Source: Rhodamnia argentea (Eukaryota > Streptophyta > Magnoliopsida > Myrtales > Myrtaceae). From it: 64,000 nucleotides of DNA. The stretch is taken from assembly GCF_020921035.1 (NCBI RefSeq), contig NC_063155.1, positions 29,009,294-29,073,293 on the forward strand, in the 5' to 3' direction. The position numbers were made by a program, and so were the translations under genes. Shown here in pieces: positions 47,533 through 59,848 of this stretch (its first letter is position 1; the number at the start of each line of letters is the position of its first letter). The notes beneath the pieces are model-generated. The model searched no databases. It saw only the letters and a program-made list of their open reading frames with translations, and was not told where the DNA came from.

Positions 47533-49459
47533 CTATATGTGCGAATCAATTTTCCATACAACGAATCAACCTCTTGCAACTTAATTATGTTGCAAAAATT
47601 CTCCGGGTCGTTTTATGAATTTCTTTCAAATTAGACTCTTAGTTTATTGAATTCTTAAACTTTTTCCATTTGAGCCTGGCCCTAGTATGTAGTTCAGCCA
47701 CACTCTCTTTTCCTTGGCCTCGCGGAAATTTTTTCATGTTGTGCATGTGCCATAAGTGTGTTGTGCATTGCCGTGCACATGCCATGCACGCACTGCACCG
47801 TGCAGGGCCGTGCATGCTCTGTACACATTTTCTAGAACGACTCTAGCTAAGTTATTAAAGAGAGAGTTCCATCAGAATTTTGATTTACTCAAGTGGGTTC
47901 GTTTGCCACTCTCATGGCAACGCTCCTCGTGAATCTTAATCTTGTAAGTACGGAAATGCAAGTAGTATGTTAGACCCGCAATGAAAGTACTGCTATCTAA
48001 GCACGTAAAAGTCTCATTCGATATTTTGATTTGGCTAGCTATTTACTCGACTATTCGAAAAGGTGTTGAGTCTTTTTCATCCTCTCACGTAAAAACCTCT
48101 TTCTCTCTCGCTCCATCCCTCATGGCAGACCCAAGAAGAGAGTAGCCATGATAACCTCCAACGTGACGAAGAAGGAAGAGAAGAAGATATCGATGATCAC
48201 GAAGTTGAAGATGACTATCGTCTTGCGCCGTTTGGCGACGATGAAAGTTACATGGAGTTCTTGTGGCGTTTATACGAAGGAGGAGGATGAGAAGAAGAGG
48301 ACAGCCGAAATGCCTTGGCGCGGTTCGGCGAAATAGAAGGAGAAGATCTGAGGGTACAATTGACAGTGGAAAGAGCGAGGCCTGTTCAATTAAAACAAGT
48401 TATTTCCCCCCACAAAATGGAACTCGTTCTCAATTTTCAGCCGAATAGCACGTATGGTCATCAACCCATAATATTAGCAGATGTCATATGCGCCAACTGA
48501 TCATTCAAGCTTACGGCAAAGCATGCAAACATGTGTGGCTGACAACTACCGTCAATGCTAGACAAGTAACGGTGTCCTTAGCTCACTTTGTACATATAAA
48601 TATATTGCTACTTGAACAAGCAAAAATGCACAAGACCACAACTGTTTTACTATTCTTTTATTGTATTTTTTTTTTTTTTTGGTGTTAGGGCCAGTGGCAG
48701 GTCGCCGGCAACTGACCCTATCCAGAAAAGAAAAACAAAAAATATTGAAAAATATTATATAATTAAAAATAGTTCACCTCGGCGCCGATCGGCCAAATGG
48801 ATTGAATTGGAACAAATATAAAAGGTTTAAGTCCCAATTGGTTAAAAAAAAAAAAAAAGATTGAATCAGCACAATTGCAATAGGTTTATGTCTTTTTGAT
48901 AATTTTCATGATTCTATCAAATTTGCATCTCTGTAGTTGGATTTATAAGTAAATTCACTAATTTCCCCGTACGTCTATCTGTATAGCTTGCTTAGACTAT
49001 GATAAGGATAAAGCAGTCCAACGTCATTTATGCATTTTAACGCGGCTCTCGTAGACTTAACGTGGGAGAGCAAAACACATCGGCATGTTGAATTTATGAG
49101 CCCTTGTTTTTTGTTTTGCCATCCATTGACCCCATGATCTTGAATGCGTGGCCGGCTATGCTGGGTCTTGGAGTGTGCGACTCTTCAAGGTTGTTTTGCC
49201 GATGTTCCTCGCTTCTGAAACAACACCCCCTCTGACTCCTCCGTCGTCCTTCCTCTCTCCTTCGTCCTCTAGCAAGCGGCCTAGCCCGACATCCGGCCAC
49301 CGGCGAGGCAAGCCTTGCTTGCCTCTGGCGAGGTTGGCTTCACCATGGTAGGGCGAGCTTTGCCAGAAGCAAGCAAGAGGAAGAAAAAAAAGAGAGAAAG
49401 AAAGCCATATTCATCCTAACTTGCTATGTGCATATTGTAATGAAGGTAATTTTTTTTAA
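47533..49459. other. Intergenic, fragmentary repeats
   Basis: 48690-48910 carries one end of the TIR family (AAAAGGTTTAAGTCCCAATTGG, CAATTGCAATAGG). 48150-48500 has open frames with an acidic segment in one frame and a different segment in another, suggesting a decayed coding remnant that I cannot assign. 49140-49380 is GC-rich without a recognisable product. I call no gene. Confidence 0.45.
48690..48910. mobile_element. Partial TIR-family repeat
   Basis: It contains the right-end phrases of the family (GGATTGAATTGGAACAAA, TTGCAATAGGTTTATG, TTTTTGATAATTTTC). The matching left end is not visible, so it is a truncated copy. Confidence 0.5.
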
Positions 49460-50086
49460 GGGTTAATATAATGAAAAACTCCAAACTAGTACGCATATGA
49501 CAAATTTACCTAAAACTATTTTTTTTACCACAAAAACCCAGAAACGGATACGCATGTGACAAATTTACTCCAAACTATTTTTTTTCTCACAATAAACCAA
49601 AAATCGGTACATCTGTGATAAATTTGCCCTAAACTATTATTTCGAGCACCAAAAACTCCAAACTAGTATACATGTGACAAATTTACCCTATATTGATAAC
49701 TAAACCGGTATATCGGTGGCAATTTACCCTCCATTAGTTTCCGTTAAATTAGGTTAATACCACAAAAAATCTTAAATTGATATATTTGTGACAAACAGAA
49801 GGTAAAAACCCCGAACATGCACACCCAACAATTGCCACGTGTCATCTAACTCAACAATTTGATGATAAAATTAAATGAAACCTAACGGATGGTAATTTGT
49901 CATAAGTGTACTAATTTAGGATAAATTTATCAAAGGTTTATCAGTTTGAGGTTTTTGGTGATCAAAAAATTAATTTGAGTAAATTTATCACAAGTGTACC
50001 AGTTTATGATTTTTTATGGTAAAAAAATAGGTTTTAGTAAATTTATCACAAATGTACCAGTTTGAGGTTTTTCGTGATATTAATCC
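49460..50086. mobile_element. 627 bp TIR element with subrepeat-built ends
   Basis: The left end GGGTTAATATAATG and the complement of the right end GGATTAATATCACG start long inverted repeats. Each is made of several copies of a roughly 60-70 bp subunit with the core AACT(A/G)GTAC, (A/G)TGACAAATTTA(C/G) and AAACTATTTTTTTT. Direct repeats TTTTTTAA flank it at 49452-49459 and 50087-50094. The 8 bp size is consistent with a hAT-like or Mutator-like non-autonomous element, although the flanking repeat is low-complexity. No coding sequence. Confidence 0.75.
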
Positions 50087-50471
50087 TTTTTTAAAATATC
50101 CTTTATACTATTTAAAGTTTGTGAATCCTTACGGAGTAAGACAAAGTGATTTCAACAATTAACATGACTAAATGTTCGAGGGCAAAATCGTAGAGATTGA
50201 AATGTAAATCCCAAAAAGTTGTCTTCAGATATTATTTCTCCTCCAGAACCAATCTGAACTCTTTGCATCAGCTAATGGGCCGGGGGCCCGATCCACTTCT
50301 AAATCAATCAGGCTTCCAGTCGATTACCAATGTCAACACAATATCTCAACATCCACGTGTCAGGTCGAGTGATGGCCACGTGGCACTACGCTGCTCGAGA
50401 CTTCTTTCTCCGTGGAGCGTATCCGCCAACACGCATGCGAGCCTTGCAAATTTCCTCCAGCGTCTTCCCCA

Positions 50472-53400
50472 ATGGCGTCCCACGTCCACAGGCTTCAGTT
50501 CAACACGGCGACGCCGTCTCCTGCACTTCTGGCCCCGCAAACTCTCAACCGCCGCTCTCCGAAGTCCGTCGAATACCGCCGGAACCGAGGTCGCGACGGC
50601 TTGGTCGCTTGCCGCTCCTCTCTCGTCGGCGAACAGCAGGAGGCCTCTCCGTTCACTGATCCGGAGACGCAGCTCATCGAAGCTCTCATCGGCATCCAAG
50701 GCCGTGGTCGCTCTGCTAATCCGCAGCAGCTCCAGGTGACCCGCGAGTTGGGCGATTCATGCCTCTTTCCCTGACGAAATCGCGTTAGGCTCGTGTTCGC
50801 GTGGCTATTGGCTTGATTCAAAATTGATTTTCGCAGGATGTTCAGCGAGCAGTTGAAGTTCTGGAGACTTTGGGAGGAGTGCCAGATCCGGTACATGCTC
50901 ATTTTCACTCATTGCCTTCACTTCTTTACTCTGTTTGTGCTCATTATTATCTTCAACAAACTGAGACCAGTCCACCGGTGAAGAAACTTCTGCTTGGAAG
51001 CTCGAACGTAATTTTCAAAAGTAGTAATGTGCGTTGTCCTAGTTAGGCAGATACTTATGTTGCTTTACCGGTTTTTAAGATGGTTATGCGTGTTCGGCAT
51101 GTTGACACGGCAGTAATTTTATGCAGACAAGCTCTGATCTCATCGAAGGTCGATGGCAATTGATGTTCACAACTCGACCTGGAACAGCGTCCCCGATTCA
51201 GGTAATGTTTGAGCTTGGTTTCCATTTGCAATAGAGGCACCACGGGGAGCATGGTGTATTAGAAGCCCTGTGATTTGCTTGGATAAGTTGAACAGTAATG
51301 AAGAAATGATATCTTCTTTTTATGTTGCTCATTTCGACTTCCAAAATAATTTCGGCTGATTTGTCCTCGTTTAGATGCAGGTCTTCAATTGTTTCTTCAC
51401 ATATATCTGGATGTTTTGATAATCCGTGTACGTGCAGAAATTTCCCTTTACTTAAATTGGCAAAACACGTGAGATGCAGAAGATGAGAATCTTTATGGAA
51501 CTTGTCTGCCTGCCAATTTCATAAAAATGTCCAATTCTTATGTGTTCTAGATTTTGGATGATGTGAAGAGACTAACAGCACACCAAATCATCTGCAGAGA
51601 ACATTTGTCGGCGTTGACGTGTTTAGCGTATTTCAAGAGATATATCTTAGGTCGAATGATCCCCGCGTATCCAATATCGTGGTATTCTCTGAAGCCATTG
51701 GCGAGTTAAAAGTAGAGGTATGACCTTCTTCCTTTTAAGGACTATGAGCTTAGACTTTATTGATGACTGCTGTATGAAAAGCCGTCCGTCATTATGTCTG
51801 TCATTGTGGGTGATATGTGGTATGAACATTTCTTTGGATGGCTTGTGTCAGTGCAGCATCATATACTTTACAGCTTATATGTTTCTTTTATCCTTCCCAT
51901 CCTTTACCAAGCAATGTGGTACTAGATGGAAAATGTCATCTTCTTTCCTCTCATATTAGTTGACTGACCTTACTTATCAATTGAGTGTTTACCTGCAGGC
52001 AGCTGCATCGGTCAGTGATGGAAAAAGGATCCTTTTTCGGTTTGATAAGGCGGCTTTTTCCTTTAAATTTATACCATTCAAGGTTCCATATCCAGTGCCA
52101 TTTAGGCTTCTTGGAGATGAAGCAAAAGGATGGTTAGACACTACATATTTGTCTGAATCTGGAAACCTCCGTATCTCGAGAGGAAATAAGGTGAATGACA
52201 TATTAAGGTCCAAATCTCCTTGTTCAGACTGCCTTCTTATTAGCAAAAATGAGAACCTAGGATTTGATTGGCAGAAGCCGCCATAAAAATGTTTGGCTAA
52301 TGGTACGCCTTTATCTGGTTGTAGTGCAGGGAACCACATTTGTGCTGCAAAAGCTGACTGAACCTAGGCAGTTGTTACTATCAGCTATTTCCACTGGAAA
52401 AGGAATTGAAAAGGTAAACTCAAACGTTCAATTACCAAGAGAATCTAATGACCATAGAGTTGGATTGAGGAGGTGCCCGAATGTTAACTGAACTAATGCT
52501 GAATCATTGTTGTAGGCAATTGATGAGATCACATCTTCGAGCAAGAACAAAGGTGACAGCGAGCTTGAACTTGTAGAAGGTGAATGGAATATGATCTGGA
52601 GTTCACAGGTATCTTCATGGGAATTACTGCTTTTATTTTGCTCATAGTCTCAATATATAGACATAAAGTATAATGACATTAGATCCATGGAACTAACGAA
52701 ACGAATCGAGGAAAAACTTTTGAAGAATCCTAATTTACTGGTGCAATAGCTTGAAGAGCTAGTTTTCCTAGCTCCAGGTTATGTACTAATGCCATTGAAA
52801 GGACTCAGAGAATCGAACCAAGTGTTGTTCAAAGTCTCGTGCGCATTTCCATGGCCACGTCATTTTAGAACTTTGCCCATCTGTATTCAAGTGTTGGGGA
52901 TGACAATTCTTAGAAATCTTAAAGACCCAGAGCCAGCAGAAAGTAGAATCAATGCCCAACGACTCCATCATCAGGTTTACTGACTTTCATCGAGCTGAAT
53001 GGATTGGCACTTCATTCTTTTGGCTATCATGCTAACCTGATGGAATGAACGTGGTGCTAGTATTGCAGCTTTTTGTTTCCAGTTGGTCCTTGAATTTTCT
53101 ATGTTAACAAGATGCCACAAGCATTCTAACACAATTATCTTGCCATACAAAATCCGACAATGTCAAGAACAGTCCGACACAATTTTTGCTATACAAAATA
53201 CAACAGTGTCATTTAAACAATGGTCACATGTCTCTCAGTGCATCTCATTGCTTCTTACATATCTGTGTCCTGCGCGGTGCAGATGGAGACGGACAGTTGG
53301 ATAGAGAATGCAGCTAATGGACTGATGGGCACACAGGTAGGTATAAGTAAATTGTCCTTTCTATCACGTTGTCGCATGAGTCCATCGCTCATGAAGCTCG

Positions 53401-55178
53401 TCCTGCTCCTTGTAGATTGTCAAAAAGAGTGCACAAATGAAATTTGTGGCGAACATCTTGCCTGGCCTGAGATTCTCCATGAATGGCACATTTGTGTAAG
53501 TATTTTGCTTTCCTTTCTCTTTTGCACGGGGTAGGATATATGCTGCGGCACTTAGTTTTCCGGTTCATAGTAGAGAACATTATACTAAAGGCAAGATCAA
53601 ATATAGATGTTCCTGTCGGACAGCACGAAGCACCATCCGTTATGTGTGCATATAGGGATCACAGAACAAATTGGAATATAAGTATTCAACACTCTTGCAC
53701 ACTTGCCCCTGCGCATGCACTTTCACATATGCGTGCGAGCAGGTGCTCTTTGGTTTCCCAGGTGATTTATAATGCCACAATCAATCCGAATTGGAGTAAG
53801 AGGATCACTACTTATTATTCTAAATAATGATCGCTCGTATCACTTGAAATAATTACTCAATAAAAAAGAATTATTATCCATAAAAATTTACGTCTAATAT
53901 TTTCGTGAACAATAAAAATATATAACGATATATTTTGTTCATTCATTTTTATAAGAGATACAAACAATCGTTTTTGAAAAAATTGTATTCCAAATTATTC
54001 ATTTTTAAAGAAATATGTGGAATCGAATTAGGAACTTATTCTCCTAACTGATTCTCCAACAAGCTCAGCTGAAACATCCTTGGACTAGTGAAAATGGTGA
54101 AAGAGTTTCAAAGCCAAGTAAGAGCGGGTTATAGACACGATACGCCTCAATGAAAAAAAAATATTAGCTATAAAAATTTATGTTTGATACGTGAACAATA
54201 AAAATATATAACGATATATAATTGTTCATTCATTTTTGTAAGAAATACAAGCAACTGTTTTTGAAAAAATTGTATTCCAAATTATTCATTTTTAAAGAAA
54301 TATGTGGAGTCGAATTAGGAACTTATTCTCCTAATTGATTCTCCAACAAGCTCAGCTGAAACATCCTTGGACTAGTGAAAATGGTGAAAGAGTTTCAAAG
54401 CCAAGTAAGAGCGGGTTATAGACACGATATGCCTCAACGAAAAAAAAATATTAGCGATAAAAATTTATGTTTGATACGTGAACAATAAAAATATACAACG
54501 ATATATAATTGTTCATTCATTTTTGTAAGAGATACAAACAATCATTTTTGAAAAAATATATTTCAAATCATTCATTTTTTAAGAAATATATGGAGTCAAA
54601 TCAAGAACTTATTCTCCTAACTGATTCTCCAACAAGCTCAGTTGAAACATCCTTGGACTAGTGAAAATGGTGAAACTGTTTCAAAGCCAAGTAAGAGCGG
54701 GTTATAGACATTGAGTTTTGCTTACTTCAATTTTTGAAGCGTTCACCGCGACGCAACTCCTTGTTACTCCGAGGGGCGGGGGAGAGGAAGTCCTTCACAT
54801 TTCACAAATTCATGTTCACAGATCTGGGAACTGCACTGCAGTTTAGGCAAATTTGAAGGCATAGCTTCACCAGATCTCATACCTTCACAGGAAATCCGGC
54901 ACCAATTCGTATGATGTCACGATGGATGATGCCGCTATCATCGGAGGCCCACTTGGATATCCTGTGGAAATGGAGACCAAGTTTAAGCTGGAGCTTCTGT
55001 AAGATTTGCGTCTCCTCTGTCTTCTAAACGACTCAACAGTTAACACCCCCAGAATTTGATCCTATCATGCACGCATACCTCTATTTTCTCTCGCAGATAT
55101 GCAGACGACAGAATCAGGATCAGTCGGGGTTACAACAACATAGTCTTTGTGCATCTCCGTGTGGATAGAACAAAGTAA
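50472..55178 (+). CDS. Plastid fibrillin / plastid-lipid-associated protein (PAP12, FBN10 type)
   Basis: Eleven exons with GT/AG borders: 50472-50735, 50837-50890, 51127-51201, 51598-51717, 51999-52190, 52330-52413, 52516-52608, 53283-53336, 53416-53495, 54891-54998 and 55097-55178. The product is 401 residues (the Arabidopsis protein is about 409). The start is the ATG at 50472, which opens a Ser/Arg-rich chloroplast transit peptide; an upstream frame is ignored. Two PAP/fibrillin lipocalin-like domains follow: about residues 80-250 (EGRWQLMFTTRPGTASPIQ, then GWLDTTYLSESGNLRISRG) and 285-395 (EGEWNMIWSSQ, then YADDRIRISRG). Fibrillins bind lipids at plastoglobules and thylakoids. Intron 9 is 1.4 kb and holds the 287 bp tandem repeats. 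Exon 8 begins with an ATG, which could mislead gene finders. Confidence 0.95.
53868..54715. repeat. Three tandem copies of a 287 bp repeat in fibrillin intron 9
   Basis: The markers TTGGACTAGTGAAAATGGTG recur near 54080, 54367 and 54653, a period of 286-287 bp. The units contain AAATATATAACGATATAT, GATTCTCCAACAAGCTCAG and AGAGCGGGTTATAGACA. The first and second copies are very similar; the third has more differences. The block lies wholly inside the intron between exons 9 and 10 and has no coding potential. Confidence 0.93.
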
Positions 55179-57086
55179 ATCTGCTACTATGTTTGCTTCC
55201 CAGACATTGCATGACACAAGCCAATGTATGTCTACCAGATTTACAATCACGCCGGCTATATGTAAACATTTGATTTAATAACATTTCATTTTTCTTCAAT
55301 TTTCGTGCTTGCTTGGCTGGTCCATCCCCTCCATGAATGGCGGCTCGTCCATATCTCTACACGATGCACCATTTAAAATCATGCACCAAGAACAATTCGC
55401 AACTGAGAAACAAAATGGCATGTCCTTCCTGCAAAACATTTAGGAAAGAGCCAACAAACTACGATTAAGCAAGGAAAAAATATTGCTCTTATGAGAGAAT
55501 GGTTGACAAAGATTACGGGCAATCAAACTCTGCAAACATACTTTGCCATGCTTGGAATCTTTTTAAACTGGTAAAATTAAGACTCCTTAAGACATCTTTT
55601 CGCATCCCTTCCCAGAACAAGGATGAGTAACAACATATCACTTTCACACACAAATATGCCATTCGTCCCGTTCTTGCCTTTGCGTAAGAACACCAAGTAG
55701 ATCTCTATAAGCAACAGTAACTGATCCACAGTAATCCATGTTAAGGGCACAAGTATATCAATGTAAGGAGAAGGTGATGATGTTATCTCCTTGACTCAAT
55801 TGTCGGTTATTCTGCCTATCCAACTCAAGATAAGTCCGATTGCTACAACCGGATCGAGCTATCCTTAAGACAAACTAAAGCTAACTTTTAAACAACTGAC
55901 AACAACATCATTTGGTAGGATCTATACATGAAGACGTGAAATGAAAGCTCTGATGTCGGATGCACCAACAGCAAAAGAGAGGAACAGAGTTTGTGTCTCA
56001 ACAAAAATTCTCACACATTCATCCCTTTTCAGGAAAAGCCAACTGCCACAAGTGAACCCAAGAGTACGACAAGACTACCACTGGCTTTCCCAAGTCTTGC
56101 TAATCTCCACGAGTCAAAATTCTCTCCTTAAACAAATGCAGTCGATTGATCGCCCGGGGGGGGAAGAGAGATAATCTTTCCTGCCCACCTTCAATCAGAT
56201 ACTTGCCTAGATGTGCAAAGGATCAGCCAGAGGTGTTGACCATCATCATATCACAGGTGTCCCCGATATCAGGCTCAAAAAAACCTTCACCAAGAAACCT
56301 TTAGAGTATAGACACCAGTGATCTCATCAGATATAAAAGATGGTGAATTTGTACATATTCAGCACACTTGGGCAACAATCCATCTCTGAATGTCAGTATA
56401 ATCAAGAAAATTACACCTTTTTTTAACAAGGAAAAGATGAACATCACCATACATTAAAGGTGGCTGATCTTGCTACGAAAATACTGAAAACTACTGCATG
56501 TTCCAGGAGAAGAAGAAAAACAAATCCAACAAGGCTTCTCCTCAAAGAAGAACTACTCACTAGTACAGTTAGCTTCTAATCCGATTGATGCAATCATATA
56601 GCAACTGAGACAAACATCCAGACCACAAAGGACTTGAATGAGTGGTCCTCCCTCCTATATTACATTAACTTACACAGTCTGGTTTCAGAGATGTAAATGC
56701 ATAACATATCTATAAGTAATGCAGTCCAAGGAAATGTGGTTTTCATGACATCAGAAGCTTAAAACATAAACCTACTCACACTCAATCTCAAATGCTTTCC
56801 AGACATAAAGTAAGAATCCACAAGATCACAATACTCCAGTATAAAGAAGAGAGTGAAGTAAACCAACGAGGGTTATTAACTGAAAAGAGCAGAGAAATGG
56901 CTAAGTTTGGAAGCCCATTGACCCATGTTTTCACTCTCAGCTAACAAGCAACACCAATAAATGCCCCAGAATCGGAATTATTTATGGAGCACTGAGAAAG
57001 AAGCTTGCCAATCAACGAATTATGGCATAAGATAACATGCCCCTAACCAATATCAAACAGTAGAGGAGGCTTAAGATGGACGAAAG
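55179..57086. other. Convergent intergenic region
   Basis: This lies between the fibrillin stop (plus) and the stop of the unknown protein (minus). Both 3' untranslated regions should lie here. The sequence is of moderate complexity with no open frame worth calling, no RNA and no repeat. A longer 3' leader or spliced 3' region of the minus gene cannot be excluded. Confidence 0.45.
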
Positions 57087-58613
57087 CTAGCAAAATAAAT
57101 GATCATCGCCAACGCTCTTCTCCAAAGGCACATTTGCATCGTCCCTATGTTCGCACTCGTCCCGTTTAGCATCCACTTCATCCGAGACCTCGTCCTCTCC
57201 AACGTTGGTCCCCTCATCCCCCCCGGATTTTACTCTTCCCAGGATAACCCCATCACATTGTTCCTCATATCTTGACTCATCTTCTTTTAGAATTGCTTCA
57301 TTTGAAGTAAACTCTTCCATAGCAACCTCCAGAACAGCTTTATTTCCTAGTGTTGAATCATATTTCTCTTCTTTGGCATCACCATCGAACTTAACATCCC
57401 TTCCACCTACATCACCATCCACACAATCCATGTCCTCTCCTTTGCTCACACCACCCAGAACATGAACATTGCATTCTTCCTCACTCTCATTTTCAGACTC
57501 ATTCTCCACTACCTCCTCATTCGCATCCTCGTCCACATGGTTCTGCCTCTCGAGGAAGCTCAACCTCCTCCTCAAGTCCTCCATATCCCGCTCCATCAAG
57601 AAGAGCCTTTCTCTCAAAGCTAGATTTTCTTCCTCAAGTTGCGCAATGTGGGTATCTTGATCATCCACCCTATTCACCAGTAAATTGCTATAATCAGAAC
57701 CGTAATTGGGGTAAACCATCTCAAACCGATTCATTTCATGATCCAGTCTGCTCATCACGCTATCCTTCTCCTCTTCTACATCACTCTCACTAGACCCATT
57801 ATTGTCCTCCTCATTCTCATCCTCCTCCTCCTCGTTGTCCCTGATCTCTACCTCATTCCGTAGCCTAATGAGACCCTTCATGGACCCATACCCGTCCACA
57901 CCCCACTCCTCCTTTGCCATATCAACCAACACCTCTCTAGAAGGCGAAAATATTGGCGTCGGCAACACTGCTGGCGTTACCGGACACGGGGACACCATCG
58001 AGGCAATGCCGCCTGACTTCTTCGCTCTAATGATAAATGAAGTCGTGTTCCTGGGCGCATACGGCGCAAACCGATTATTGAACTTCTTCTTGGGGTAATA
58101 TTTTTTTGACTTTAGGCGATTCTGGTACTGCAAATCGCTGAGAGCAGGGGGCTGGTACCCCTTGCCACCGGCGCCACCGCTCATCCCCGCATTAGGGATC
58201 GCCTTTGGGACCTTCCTCGGGTCATTCCGCTTATCATTGGGCTTCTTGCCCTTCCAATTGCTTCTACCGGGTAATGGCATCATTGGCTGCTTCAAAGACC
58301 CAAAACCCGGGTTCATCGAGCCGAGGAACTGCACATTCGGATCAAGCGAAAGCTGCTGCTGCTGCTGCTGCTTCTGCTTCTGAGGCCACATCTTGTAACT
58401 CCTGTTCATACTGGGTACCTGAGATTGACTCAACATCTGAGACTGGCCAATCAACTGGGGCTGGCTCAGCAATTGAGGGGGCTGGCTCATGGACTGAGAC
58501 GCGCTCATCAGTTGGGGATGATTCATGATTACCTGCGGAGGAGGCGGGTTTATCATCGGGCTCTGATTCATCATCATCGGCGCCTGATTCATTAAGTGAG
58601 GCTGATCGTTCAT
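57087..58613 (-). CDS. Conserved plant protein of unknown function: Q/M-rich N-terminus, acidic region, coiled coil
   Basis: A single exon of 508 residues; the start ATG is at 58613. Residues 1-95 are rich in Met, Gln, Pro and Ser with a run of six to eight glutamines (CAG/CTG-type triplets). A basic stretch follows (KGKKPNDKRNDPRK and KSKKYYPKKKF). The most conserved-looking core is TTSFIIRAKKSGGIASMVSP through EEWGVDGYGSMKGLIRLR (about 190-255). Then come an acidic segment and a leucine-rich coiled coil (HIAQLEEENLALRERLF, then RDMEDLRRRLSFLE). The last 150 residues are acidic and disordered. I recognise the core from unnamed plant proteins but know no function. The composition suggests a nuclear, RNA- or chromatin-related scaffold; this is inference. 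Confidence 0.85.
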   Translation of the reverse strand: MNDQPHLMNQAPMMMNQSPMINPPPPQVIMNHPQLMSASQSMSQPPQLLSQPQLIGQSQMLSQSQVPSMNRSYKMWPQKQKQQQQQQLSLDPNVQFLGSMNPGFGSLKQPMMPLPGRSNWKGKKPNDKRNDPRKVPKAIPNAGMSGGAGGKGYQPPALSDLQYQNRLKSKKYYPKKKFNNRFAPYAPRNTTSFIIRAKKSGGIASMVSPCPVTPAVLPTPIFSPSREVLVDMAKEEWGVDGYGSMKGLIRLRNEVEIRDNEEEEDENEEDNNGSSESDVEEEKDSVMSRLDHEMNRFEMVYPNYGSDYSNLLVNRVDDQDTHIAQLEEENLALRERLFLMERDMEDLRRRLSFLERQNHVDEDANEEVVENESENESEEECNVHVLGGVSKGEDMDCVDGDVGGRDVKFDGDAKEEKYDSTLGNKAVLEVAMEEFTSNEAILKEDESRYEEQCDGVILGRVKSGGDEGTNVGEDEVSDEVDAKRDECEHRDDANVPLEKSVGDDHLFC

Positions 58614-59133
58614 CCTCCGATTCAACAACTCCCTATTTACCGACGACTAACGACGAACTTATCCCCACAAAGATCGTACTTTCCGGGAACACCAAAAGCG
58701 AGATCGCAAATCAAGCAACCCACAAATCTATTCACTCCTTTCCAAGTAAAAAAGCAAGAAAAAACCGCAAGCAGTTCGTGAACGTCCGAATCCTAGAGAG
58801 ACGATTCAAGGAATTCAATGTCCGCGTACGATCTCAGGAGTGAAGGATCTGCGACAGATTATTCGGAACGAATATTTTCAGAGTTGTCGGGGACGATGCC
58901 TTATAAAATCCGGAGCGCAGGGAGGGGTGCGGTCCGACCGACGCTGTCTTCATCGCGAGGGAGGGAACAAACGGACGGCCCGGATGGTTTCCTGGAACAA
59001 TCGAAGGCTGACTGGGCAGCCACCCCTTTTAGACCCCATTTCCTTTTGGGGAAAAAAGGGTACCGTCTTTAAATTTCCAAAATGGAAAAATACGTATATT
59101 AATCTTGGGTTTCGAAAATTGGCGAAAAACTCG
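58614..59133 (-). promoter_or_regulatory. Upstream region of the 508-residue protein gene
   Basis: A GC-richer segment (58614-59050) that should contain the leader and promoter of the minus-strand gene. I could not place a TATA box with confidence. Open frames on plus here are short and unassigned. Confidence 0.4.
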
Positions 59134-59518
59134 TGTTGATTATCTTTTTTAATGGGGGGGCCGGATCTCTGACAGGCCCAAAACCATCCTCACAGCTTAC
59201 AACAGCATGTCGGCCCATTACAGTCCCCAGAACAACCAAGACATCGCAAAGCCCACACAGATTTCAGCCCACAAACAATGTGAAGCTAAATGTCTCTCTC
59301 CGCTAGAATATAAGTAACAGAGACATTCAAGCAAAGCTTCATCAACCTCACTCTTGAGCTAAAACCCTTCGAGCTCAGCTAATTCCATGAGAACTCCTCA
59401 TGGTCCCAATTTGCAGAGCAGGGGTATAATAGCCCTCGACAGACTGAGAACATGCTCCCGAGCTTGCATCCAGCAAGGGCAAAGCAAGAAAGAGACGACC
59501 TCTAGATTCCAATTAACA
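59134..59518. mobile_element. Candidate solo LTR, copia-like
   Basis: About 385 bp beginning TGTTGATTATC and ending CCAATTAACA, the TG...CA ends with short inverted termini typical of copia LTRs. It holds a TATA-like ATATAAGTAAC and a downstream leader-like segment. No internal region is present and I found no matching 5 bp target duplication, so this is tentative. If real it is an old solo LTR. Confidence 0.3.
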
Positions 59519-59684
59519 GGATTTCGCAGTACCACACAACTGCAGTATGGCTGCACTTGTACCGAATGGGCATTAAATTGGATGTCGATTTTGTTTATCT
59601 TTCTCCTCTTTAAATCGTTTTGTTTTTGGTCGAAACAGAAGCCTTTTCGTTTCTTTAAGTAGCATAAGATGAACAAACTAATGG

Positions 59685-59848
59685 GCTTTTCTACGTCGAT
59701 GGTTCGAAACTCCTGACCGCATTTCGTGATTTAAGTGGGGGGCCTAACGGTGGGTTGCTGAGCTAGTCTCCCCCGAGGTATAGTCACGGGCGTAAGCCGT
59801 GCGGATCCTCGGATACCAAAAACAAAAAAAAAAAAAACCAAGACAAGT
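59685..59848 (+). mobile_element. Candidate SINE
   Basis: It contains a polymerase III B-box-like motif, GGTTCGAAACTCC (about 59701), and then a GC-rich body (GGGGCCTAACGGTGGGTTGC, TCTCCCCCGAGGTATAG). It ends in an A-rich tail at about 59819-59838. Short direct repeats (TGGGCTT) occur at about 59682 and 59848. An A box is not clear, so the copy may be 5' truncated. The class is plausible; the boundaries are approximate. Confidence 0.45.

Noticed and set aside
48148-48500. Overlapping plus-strand frames, one with an acidic segment (DIDDHEVEDDYRLAPFGDDE)
   Set aside because: The plausible protein-like pieces lie in different frames, end quickly and match no family. At best a decayed remnant.
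53283-53336. ATG at the start of fibrillin exon 8 as a separate downstream gene start
   Set aside because: It continues the fibrillin frame between proper splice sites and completes the second domain.
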